The notes beneath the pieces were generated by a model. That model was not told the origin of the DNA, ran no database searches, and worked only from the letters and a program-made list of their open reading frames with translations. From positions 1-9,096 of the forward strand of contig JAEYXM010000102.1 in assembly GCA_023428465.1 (NCBI GenBank): 9,096 bases of DNA. Direction: 5' to 3'. Below are positions 1-5,496 of this stretch, piece by piece. Within the stretch, counting starts at the first letter, position 1. Every line of letters starts with the position of its first letter. A program made the translations under genes and the position numbers. The DNA is from Actinomycetes bacterium. Its GTDB lineage: Bacteria > Actinomycetota > Actinomycetes > Actinomycetales > Cellulomonadaceae.

Positions 1-1407
1 TTCCGCGTCACCCGCAACGAGGACGTGGAGGTCGAGGAGGACGACGCCGAGAACATCCTCCAGGCCATGGAGAAGGAGCTCCTGCGGCGGCGCTTCGGCC
101 CGGCCGTGCGCCTCGAGGTCGCGCAGGACATCGCACCCCGCGTGCGCGAGCTCCTCACGCGCGAGCTCGGCGTCGACCCCGCCGAGGTCTACGAGCTGCC
201 GGCACCCCTGGACCTGACCGGCCTGAACCTCATCGCCGACCTCGACCGCGCCGCCCTGTCCTACCCGCGCTTCGTCGGCGGCACGCACCGCGGCCTCGCC
301 GAGGTCGAGACGGCGATGCCCACCGACGTCTTCGCGGCGATGCGCCGGCGCGACATCCTGCTCCACCACCCGTACGACTCGTTCGCGACGTCAGTGCAGG
401 CCTTCCTCGCCCAGGCCGCTGCGGACCCGCAGGTGCTCGCGATCAAGCAGACGCTCTACCGCACCTCCGGCGACTCCCCGATCGTCGACGCCCTGATCGA
501 CGCGGCCGAGGCCGGCAAGCAGGTGCTCGCGCTCGTCGAGATCAAGGCCCGCTTCGACGAGCAGGCGAACATCTCCTGGGCGCGCAAGCTCGAGCAGGCC
601 GGCGTGCACGTCGTCTACGGCATCGTCGGGCTCAAGACGCACTGCAAGCTCTCGCTCGTGGTGCGCCAGGAGTCCGACGGCCTGCGCCGCTACTGCCACG
701 TGGGCACCGGCAACTACAACCCGAAGACGGCGCGCCTGTACGAGGACCTGGGCCTGCTCACGTGCGACCCGGACGTGGGCAACGACCTCACGCGCCTGTT
801 CAACCAGCTCTCCGGCTACGCGCCGAAGGCCAAGTTCTCCCGCCTGCTCGTCGCGCCGCGGGCCATGCGGTCCGGCCTCCTCGAGCGCATCGAGCGCGAG
901 ACCGTGAACCACCTCGCCGGACTGCCCGCGTGGATCAAGATCAAGGTGAACGCGATCGTCGACGAGGCGACCATCGACGCGCTCTACCGCGCATCGCAGG
1001 TCGGTGTGCCGGTCGACCTGGTCGTCCGGGGGATCTGCGCGCTCAAGCCGGGCGTGCCCGGGCTGTCGGAGACGATCCGCGTCCGGTCCATCCTCGGCCG
1101 GTTCCTCGAGCACGGGCGCGTCTACGCGTTCGCGAACGGCGGCGAGCCCGAGGTGATGATCGGCTCCGCCGACCTCATGCACCGCAACCTGGACCGCCGC
1201 GTCGAGACCCTCGTCACCGTCGGGCCCGAGCACGCCGCCGAGCTCATCGAGACCATCGACCTGTCAGCGAGCGACACCACGGCCAGCTGGCACCTCGGCC
1301 CCGACGGGACCTGGACGCGCCACGACCACGCGGACGGGCGCCGGCTCCGCGACATCCAGGAGCACTTCATGGCCCGCCAGCGGCGCCGTCCGGCCCGCGA
1401 CCGGTGA
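1..1407 (+). CDS. ppk: Polyphosphate kinase 1, 5'-truncated by the window edge
   Basis: PPK1 reversibly polymerises the gamma-phosphate of ATP into inorganic polyphosphate. The frame is already open at base 1 and reads FRVTRNEDVEVEEDDAEN, a typical PPK1 segment, so the first in-frame ATG (25) is not the true start. The 468 residues present are the C-terminal two-thirds of a family usually near 700 residues. They include the two phospholipase-D-like catalytic domains. The histidine expected to be autophosphorylated is in GLKTHCKLSL (fragment residue 214, bases 640-642). The second conserved histidine is in RFLEHGRV (residue 371, bases 1111-1113). Other family motifs are AIKQTLYRTS, GTGNYNPKTARLYEDLGL and IGSADLMHRNLDRRVE. 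The N-terminal and head domains lie outside the window. The stop overlaps the next gene's GTG (GTGA), implying translational coupling. The last 40 or so residues are a basic, probably flexible tail. Identification is secure. Confidence 0.97.
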   Translation, partial: FRVTRNEDVEVEEDDAENILQAMEKELLRRRFGPAVRLEVAQDIAPRVRELLTRELGVDPAEVYELPAPLDLTGLNLIADLDRAALSYPRFVGGTHRGLAEVETAMPTDVFAAMRRRDILLHHPYDSFATSVQAFLAQAAADPQVLAIKQTLYRTSGDSPIVDALIDAAEAGKQVLALVEIKARFDEQANISWARKLEQAGVHVVYGIVGLKTHCKLSLVVRQESDGLRRYCHVGTGNYNPKTARLYEDLGLLTCDPDVGNDLTRLFNQLSGYAPKAKFSRLLVAPRAMRSGLLERIERETVNHLAGLPAWIKIKVNAIVDEATIDALYRASQVGVPVDLVVRGICALKPGVPGLSETIRVRSILGRFLEHGRVYAFANGGEPEVMIGSADLMHRNLDRRVETLVTVGPEHAAELIETIDLSASDTTASWHLGPDGTWTRHDHADGRRLRDIQEHFMARQRRRPARDR

Positions 1408-2393
1408 GCAGCCAGGTGGTCATCGCACCTCCCGTCGTGCACGCCGCGGGTGCGGTCCTCTGGCGCGTGCGCGACGGGCGTCTCGAGGTCGCGCTCGTGC
1501 ACCGGCCGCGGTACCGGGACTGGTCGTGGCCCAAGGGCAAGCTCGACCCGGGCGAGTCCTGCGCGGCCGCGGCGGCGCGCGAGGTCGCCGAGGAGACGGG
1601 CACCGCCGTCGTGCTGGGGGTCCCGCTGCCCGCCCTGCGCTACCGGACGCCCGACGGCGGTCGCAAGCACGTGCGCTACTGGGCGGCACGCGCCGCGACC
1701 GACGACGACGCCGCACCCCTGGCCGCGCGCGCACCGGTCGAGCGCGCGGCGCTCACCGAGATCGACGACGTCGTGTGGGTGTCCGCGCCGACCGCGCGGG
1801 ACCTGCTGACGCGACCGACGGACCGGAGGCCTCTCGACGTCGTCGCGGGCCTGCACGAGGAGGGCCGCCTCGCCTCGCGGGTCCTCGTCGTCGGCCGGCA
1901 CGGCCGCGCGAAGCAGCGGTCCGCGTGGAAGGGCGAGGAGGCCACGCGCCCGCTGACGGCGCAGGGCCGCGCGCAGGCCGCCGCGCTCGTGCCCGTGCTC
2001 GCGGCGTTCGGGGTCCGCGCGGTCGCCACGAGCCCCTGGGAGCGGTGCCTGCGCACCGTCGTCCCGTACGCCGAGGCCGCCGGGCTGCCCGTGACGACCA
2101 TCGACGCCCTGACCGAGGCCGCGCACGCGGACGACCCGGCTGCCACGGTCGCCGCCGTGGCCGACTACCTGCGCCGGCCGCGCGACGCCGTCGTCGTCAC
2201 GCACCGGCCCGTGCTACCCGCGGTGCTCGCCGCCGTCGGCGAAGCGTCCCGGCGGTGGACGACCGGCACGGTCCCGGGCGCCGACCCGTACCTGCGCACG
2301 GGCGAGGTGCTGGCCGTGCACGTCGCGGGCGAGGGTGGCGGCGCGCGCGTCGTCGCCATCGAGGCGCACCGGCCGACGACGGCCAGGGGCTGA
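1404..2393 (+). CDS. mutT1: MutT1-like Nudix hydrolase fused to histidine phosphatase domain
   Basis: A 329-residue two-domain protein. Residues 10-140 are a Nudix domain with a complete Nudix box, from G45 through E51 to REVAEETGT (59-67). Residues 158-325 are a histidine-phosphatase (phosphoglycerate-mutase-like) domain with RHG at 165-167, a conserved arginine in SPWERCLRT (about 213-217), E238 and the second histidine in VVVTHRP (H267). This layout and length match mycobacterial MutT1, which hydrolyses 8-oxo-(d)GTP and diadenosine polyphosphates; the mycobacterial gene also sits beside ppk. The GTG at 1404 is chosen because it overlaps the ppk stop as GTGA and starts just ahead of the Nudix strand HAAGAVLWRV. 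There is no separate ribosome-binding site, so translation is probably coupled to ppk. The open frame further upstream is a shadow of ppk. All catalytic residues appear intact. Substrate preference is inferred from family. Confidence 0.93.
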   Translation: MSSQVVIAPPVVHAAGAVLWRVRDGRLEVALVHRPRYRDWSWPKGKLDPGESCAAAAAREVAEETGTAVVLGVPLPALRYRTPDGGRKHVRYWAARAATDDDAAPLAARAPVERAALTEIDDVVWVSAPTARDLLTRPTDRRPLDVVAGLHEEGRLASRVLVVGRHGRAKQRSAWKGEEATRPLTAQGRAQAAALVPVLAAFGVRAVATSPWERCLRTVVPYAEAAGLPVTTIDALTEAAHADDPAATVAAVADYLRRPRDAVVVTHRPVLPAVLAAVGEASRRWTTGTVPGADPYLRTGEVLAVHVAGEGGGARVVAIEAHRPTTARG

Positions 2394-2394
2394 G

Positions 2395-2421
2395 GCCGGA
2401 CCGCCCGGCTGCGGTCAGCCG
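2395..2421. terminator. Possible bidirectional terminator between convergent genes
   Basis: The gap between the convergent mutT1-like and pit stops is only 21 bases. It holds two mutually exclusive GC hairpins. CGGCTG (2406-2411) pairs with CAGCCG (2416-2421) across a four-base loop and spans the pit stop codon. GCCGG (2395-2399) can instead pair with CCGGC (2405-2409). Neither is followed by a T-tract on either strand, so this is a weak, position-based call; such hairpins also arise by chance in DNA this GC-rich. Confidence 0.35.
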
Positions 2422-3419
2422 ATGAAGAGCGAGAGGCCCCAGTAGGAGGCAGCGGCGACCGCGGCCGCCGCGGGAATCGTCAGGACCCAGGCGATCGCGA
2501 TGTTGCCGGCCACGCCCCAGCGGACCGCGGACAGTCGCTTCGTGGCGCCGACGCCCATGATCGCCGAGGTGATGGTCTGCGTCGTCGAGATGGGCGCGTG
2601 GAACGCGAACGCGGTCGTGTAGAGGACCGACGCGGCCACGGACTCGGCCACGAACCCGCGGGCCGGGTCGAGCTCGATGACCTTGCGGCCCAGGGTGCGC
2701 ATGATGCGCCAGCCGCCGGAGTACGTGCCGAGCGAGATCGCACCTGCGGCCGACAGCTTGACCCACAGCGGGATCGAGTCGCCCTCCTGCACACCGCCGG
2801 CGACGAGCGCCAGCACGATGACGCCCATCGTCTTCTGCGCGTCCTGCAGGCCGTGGCCGAGCGCCATCGCCGCGGCCGACGCCGTCTGCGCGATGCGGAA
2901 GCGGCGCGTCACCTTGTGCGGGTTGGCGTTCTTGAACGCCCACAGCAGCGCGACCATGAGCACGAACGCGAGCGTGAACCCGACGACGGGCGAGACGAGC
3001 ATCGGGATGACGACCTTGTCGAGGATGACGTCCCAGTGCACGTCGATGCCGCCCGCGATCCCGACGCCCGTCAGCGCGCCGATGAGGGCGTGCGACGAGG
3101 ACGACGGCATGCCGAACCACCACGTGATGAGGTTCCACACGATCGCGCCGATGACGGCCGAGAGCACCATCACCAGACCCGTGTGCGTGGTGTCCGCCTG
3201 GGTGATGTCGATGATGCCGCTGCCGATGGTCTGGGCGACCTCGGTGCCGAGCATCGCGCCGAGCAGGTTGAACCCCGCGGCCATGAGGAGAGCCGCGCGC
3301 GGGGTCAGGGCCCGGGTGGACACGGACGTCGCGATCGCGTTGGCGGCGTCGTGGAAACCGTTGGTGTAGTCGAATCCCAGGGCGAAGACCACCACGAGGA
3401 CGACGAGCGCCATCTCCAC
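2415..3419 (-). CDS. pit: Pit-family inorganic phosphate transporter (PHO4 superfamily)
   Basis: An integral membrane carrier for low-affinity uptake of phosphate, in the characterised family as a metal-phosphate complex driven by protons. The 334 residues are almost entirely hydrophobic helices. The duplicated inverted-repeat architecture is visible: the first half has GFDYTNGFHDAANAIATS (15-32) and MPSSSSHALIGALTGVG (104-120), and the second has GHGLQDAQKTMG (188-199) and APISTTQTITSAIMGVGA (275-292). Length matches the short actinobacterial Pit proteins rather than the longer E. coli PitA. The start is GTG at 3419. AAGGAG lies 11 bases upstream, inside the end of the DUF47 gene. ATG at 3413 (third codon) is an alternative with poorer spacing. 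It lies five bases downstream of the DUF47 gene, so the two are co-transcribed and probably translationally coupled. No DNA oddities seen. Confidence 0.95.
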   Translation of the reverse strand: MEMALVVLVVVFALGFDYTNGFHDAANAIATSVSTRALTPRAALLMAAGFNLLGAMLGTEVAQTIGSGIIDITQADTTHTGLVMVLSAVIGAIVWNLITWWFGMPSSSSHALIGALTGVGIAGGIDVHWDVILDKVVIPMLVSPVVGFTLAFVLMVALLWAFKNANPHKVTRRFRIAQTASAAAMALGHGLQDAQKTMGVIVLALVAGGVQEGDSIPLWVKLSAAGAISLGTYSGGWRIMRTLGRKVIELDPARGFVAESVAASVLYTTAFAFHAPISTTQTITSAIMGVGATKRLSAVRWGVAGNIAIAWVLTIPAAAAVAAASYWGLSLFIG

Positions 3420-3424
3420 GGGGG

Positions 3425-4045
3425 TCAGGACTCCTTGAGCGCGATGGTCTCGACGAGGTTGGCCACCCGCTCGAACCCGTCAGCGGCACCCTCGAGCGCG
3501 TCGACGACGTCCTTGAGCTTCATCAGGAGGATGGGCTCGAGGCCGTCGTTGAACAGCTCGGCGACCAGGCGGCGGTACGTCCGGTCGGCCTCGTTCTCGA
3601 GGCGGTTGATCTCGACCCAGTACTCGGTGAGGTGCTTCATCGCGCGCAGGCGCGGCATGGCCTCGGCCGTCAACTCTGCGCAGCGGCGCAGCACGTCCAC
3701 CTGCTTGATGACCAGGGGCGGCAGCTCGTCGAGCTGGTAGAGGACGACGAGGTCGCCGGCCTCCTCCATGAAGTCCATGCAGTCGTCGAGCCGGGCGGCG
3801 AGCATGTAGATGTCGTCACGGTCGAACGGCGTGACGAACGTCTGGTTGAGGTTCCGCATGATCGTGTGCGTCGCCTCGTCGGCGTCGTGCTCCGCCTCCC
3901 GCAGGCGCGTCGCGACGTTCTTGCGCTCGGCCTTCTCCGCACCGAGGAGCTCGCTCAGCAGGTCCGCGCCCCGGACCAGGTGGCCGGCCTGCTCGGCGAG
4001 AAGATCGAAGAAGGAGGCATTGCGCGGGGTGAAGCGCAGGCGCAC
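3425..4045 (-). CDS. DUF47 (PhoU-like) Pit accessory protein
   Basis: A 206-residue, wholly helical, charged cytoplasmic protein of the DUF47/TIGR00153 family, distantly related to PhoU. Recognisable features are the N-terminal FTPRNASFFDLLAEQA, the helix RLREAEHDADEATHTIMRNL, TPFDRDDIYMLAARLDDCMD (about 72-91), and a C-terminal LENEADRTYRRLVAELF followed by LKDVVDALEGAADGFERVANLVETI. The paired E-x-x-x-D repeats are those that bind metal clusters in PhoU-type folds. Genes of this family very often precede pit, as here, and are thought to modulate or assemble the transporter; the exact mechanism is not settled. The start is GTG at 4045, supported by CGGAG with a six-base spacer to the GTG (GGAGATCCTC then GTG). 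It is the first gene of a two-gene operon with pit. Confidence 0.93.
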   Translation of the reverse strand: MRLRFTPRNASFFDLLAEQAGHLVRGADLLSELLGAEKAERKNVATRLREAEHDADEATHTIMRNLNQTFVTPFDRDDIYMLAARLDDCMDFMEEAGDLVVLYQLDELPPLVIKQVDVLRRCAELTAEAMPRLRAMKHLTEYWVEINRLENEADRTYRRLVAELFNDGLEPILLMKLKDVVDALEGAADGFERVANLVETIALKES

Positions 4046-4083
4046 GAGGATCTCCGCGGAGGTGGAGGGAGTCGGTCGTCCTC

Positions 4084-4114
4084 AGGCTAGGGCAGCAGGG
4101 CCCGGGACGTACAA
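4084..4114 (-). promoter_or_regulatory. Candidate promoter for the DUF47-pit operon
   Basis: Read on the minus strand, TTGTAC (4114-4109) and TAGCCT (4089-4084) are separated by 19 bases. TAGCCT fits the TAnnnT pattern common in actinobacterial -10 elements; the spacing is one or two bases long. Transcription would begin near 4076, leaving a leader of about 30 bases that contains the GGAG ribosome-binding site. A second possible -10, TACGAT (4246-4241), lies further upstream without a convincing -35. No clear tandem PHO-box repeats are seen. Confidence 0.33.
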
Positions 4115-4164
4115 CCGACCCGGGTGTCGGACGTCCGCAGGTCTGTGTCGACGCCGGACCGGGA

Positions 4165-4196
4165 GCGCCTCTCGGCGCGGGGCCGCTCGGAGCGGC
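4165..4196. other. Two adjacent GC hairpins in the 4046-4336 intergenic region
   Basis: The 291-base gap between the DUF47 start and the minus-strand gene ending at 4337 has no believable gene. The small open frames across it are arginine- and proline-rich and look like noise. It contains GCGCC-TCTC-GGCGC (4165-4178) and the palindrome GCCGCTC-G-GAGCGGC (4182-4196), one after the other. They lie upstream of the candidate DUF47 promoter and could end readthrough from the msrB side or bind a regulator. Neither role is supported beyond position and symmetry. Confidence 0.25.
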
Positions 4197-4297
4197 TGAA
4201 CATGGAGCCCGGGGCTACCGCGGCCCGACGTCGACGCATCATCGTAGGTGCGCCCGCCGCCGTCCGGCACCCGCAGGCGGGGTGAAGACCGTCACGC

Positions 4298-4318
4298 CGC
4301 CGCAGGGAATACGCGGCG
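4298..4318 (-). terminator. Weak terminator-like hairpin after the msrB pair
   Basis: Eighteen bases past the stop at 4337 (minus direction), a six-base perfect stem closes a nine-base loop: CGCCGC at 4298-4303 with GCGGCG at 4313-4318. There is no T-tract. It is placed where the end of the msrB transcript is expected, but chance is a serious alternative at this GC content. Confidence 0.25.
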
Positions 4319-4336
4319 CGGGCCGGCGGGCGGGCT

Positions 4337-4930
4337 TCAGTCCAGGGAGCCCGCGCGCCACATCGAGGCGGCGCGCTCGAGCTCCTCGGCGGTGCGCACC
4401 AGGCCGGACGCGCCACGCGTCACGCGGCCCGCGGCGTCGTCGTCCGCCATGAGGCCGGCATCCACCGCCGAGCCCGTCGCGAGCACGCGGCAGAACGCGC
4501 CCGCCCGCTCGAGCGCGACCGCCAGGTCGGCCGTGTAGACCCCGGACAGGACGGCGTCGGCGACGGCGCGGACCTCCTCCGGGCCGGGCGGGCTCGCGAC
4601 GCCCGCGACGACGTCGTGCACCTCGGCCGCGGCGGTACCCATGCGGTACCGCTCCGCGACGGTGGGCGCATCGCGGCGGACCCACTCGCGCAGCAGGTAC
4701 AGCCGCCAGAGCGCACCCGGCAGCGTCCCGGCCGGGGAGTCCGCCCACAGCTCGGCGATCGTGTCGAGGCCCTCCGCCTCCACGAGGCGCAGGAGCCGCT
4801 CGTGGACGTCGGGGTCCTCGGACGCACGGCCCCCGTGCACGAGCGCGCGTGCCGTCGTGTGCGCGACCTCGCCCCGGAGCGTGAGGTCGCCCTCGCCTGC
4901 GACCTGCTCGGCCTGGTACGGGTCGAGCAT
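4337..4930 (-). CDS. Conserved-type helical protein of unknown function
   Basis: A 197-residue acidic, alanine- and leucine-rich protein predicted to be helical throughout, with no signal peptide, membrane segment or recognisable catalytic motif. Notable stretches are MLDPYQAEQVAGEGDLTLRG at the N-terminus, EVAHTTARALVHGGRAS (21-37), LWADSPAGTLPGALWRLYLL (61-80) and PPGPEEVRAVADAVLSGVYT (114-133). From memory, similar actinobacterial proteins sit in databases under the name RNA polymerase beta subunit; nothing here resembles RpoB, so I do not adopt that name. Two starts are possible. ATG at 4930 is the family-like choice, 29 bases after the msrB stop. GTG at 4963 overlaps that stop as GTGA and adds 11 basic residues. 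Neither has a strong ribosome-binding site, so coupling to msrB is likely. Codon usage matches its neighbours, and it is almost certainly a real gene. Function is unknown. Confidence 0.82.
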   Translation of the reverse strand: MLDPYQAEQVAGEGDLTLRGEVAHTTARALVHGGRASEDPDVHERLLRLVEAEGLDTIAELWADSPAGTLPGALWRLYLLREWVRRDAPTVAERYRMGTAAAEVHDVVAGVASPPGPEEVRAVADAVLSGVYTADLAVALERAGAFCRVLATGSAVDAGLMADDDAAGRVTRGASGLVRTAEELERAASMWRAGSLD

Positions 4931-4959
4931 CGCGGGCCGCCGCGGGCGGCGCTCGGCCG

Positions 4960-5367
4960 TCACGCGCCGGGCTCGTCGGCCTCGAAGGTCAGCGACACCG
5001 AGTTCATGCAGAACCGGTCGCCCGTCGGGGTCTGCGGGGCGTCGTCGAACACGTGCCCGAGGTGCGAGCCGCACGCCGCGCACAGGACCTCCGTGCGCAC
5101 CATGCCGAGGCTGCGGTCCGCACGGAGCACGACGGCGTCGTCCGCGCTCGGGGCGTAGAAGCTCGGCCAGCCGCAGTGCGAGTCGAACTTCGCCTCGGCG
5201 CGGAAGAGCACCTCGCCGCACGCCCGGCACCGGTACGTGCCCAGCCGTGTCTCGTCCAGGAGCGCGCCGGTCCACGGGCGTTCTGTGGCCGCCTGCCGCA
5301 GCACCGCGTACTCCTCGGCGCTCAGCTCGGACCGCCACTGCTCGTCGGTCTTCTCCACGCGTGCCAT
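4960..5367 (-). CDS. msrB: Peptide-methionine (R)-S-oxide reductase MsrB
   Basis: Reduces the R-epimer of methionine sulfoxide in proteins, using thioredoxin for recycling; cytoplasmic repair of oxidative damage. The 135-residue protein is a complete single-domain MsrB. The four zinc-binding cysteines are in YRCRACGE (C47, C50) and LCAACGSHLGHVF (C96, C99). The catalytic cysteine is C120 in GDRFCMNSVSL, and the likely resolving cysteine is C65 in FDSHCGWPSFY. The start at ATG 5367 is fixed by GGAGG four bases upstream and by the family N-terminus (KTDEQWRSELSAEEYAVLR). A much longer open frame continues upstream on this strand, but it is the antisense of the cyclic di-GMP gene. msrB is divergent from that gene, with 129 bases between the starts, and leads into the unknown gene downstream. 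Confidence 0.97.
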   Translation of the reverse strand: MARVEKTDEQWRSELSAEEYAVLRQAATERPWTGALLDETRLGTYRCRACGEVLFRAEAKFDSHCGWPSFYAPSADDAVVLRADRSLGMVRTEVLCAACGSHLGHVFDDAPQTPTGDRFCMNSVSLTFEADEPGA

Positions 5368-5414
5368 GTCGCCTCCCTCACCCGTCGGCCCATTTTCCCC
5401 CGTCCGTCGAGCGG

Positions 5415-5438
5415 GTGAGACCTGGCGGTTCGTCTCAC
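5415..5438. promoter_or_regulatory. Operator-like inverted repeat between divergent genes
   Basis: In the 129-base divergent region, GTGAGAC (5415-5421) and GTCTCAC (5432-5438) form a perfect seven-base inverted repeat with a ten-base spacer. Half-site centres are 17 bases apart, more than one helical turn but in the range of some dimeric regulators. The right arm abuts ACTATC, which reads as GATAGT, a -10-like hexamer, toward msrB; no good -35 was found for either direction. It could be a shared operator or an RNA hairpin in the leader of either gene. Confidence 0.35.
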
Positions 5439-5482
5439 TATCCCCCCCAGACCTGCCGATTGCTCCGGGGATGCCCCTACTC

Positions 5483-5490
5483 AGGGAAGG
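5483..5490 (+). promoter_or_regulatory. Ribosome-binding site fixing the GTG start at 5497
   Basis: AGGGAAGG ends six bases before the GTG at 5497. No other ATG, GTG or TTG is found in frame between 5497 and the first strand of the binding domain, so the proline-rich N-terminal extension must be translated. The ATG at 5471 is out of frame. Confidence 0.7.
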
Positions 5491-5496
5491 ACGCGG

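Noticed and set aside
391..1233. A 280-codon minus-strand frame inside ppk
   Set aside because: It is wholly antisense to clear PPK1 coding sequence, has low-complexity composition and no recognisable motif.
2598..3740. A 380-codon plus-strand frame across pit and the DUF47 gene
   Set aside because: Its translation is a run of R, H, D and E residues typical of an antisense shadow. Both genes on the other strand have clear family motifs.
4263..4290. A possible PHO box (TTCACC-like half-site, minus strand) upstream of DUF47-pit
   Set aside because: Only one half-site (CTTCACCCC, about 4280-4288) is visible, with no second direct repeat at the usual 11-base spacing, so it is not supportable.
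5452..5462. GCCGAT near 5455 as the -10 of a motility-type (FliA/WhiG) sigma promoter for the cyclic di-GMP gene
   Set aside because: No TAAA-like -35 element is present at the required distance; the match is a single short GC-rich word.
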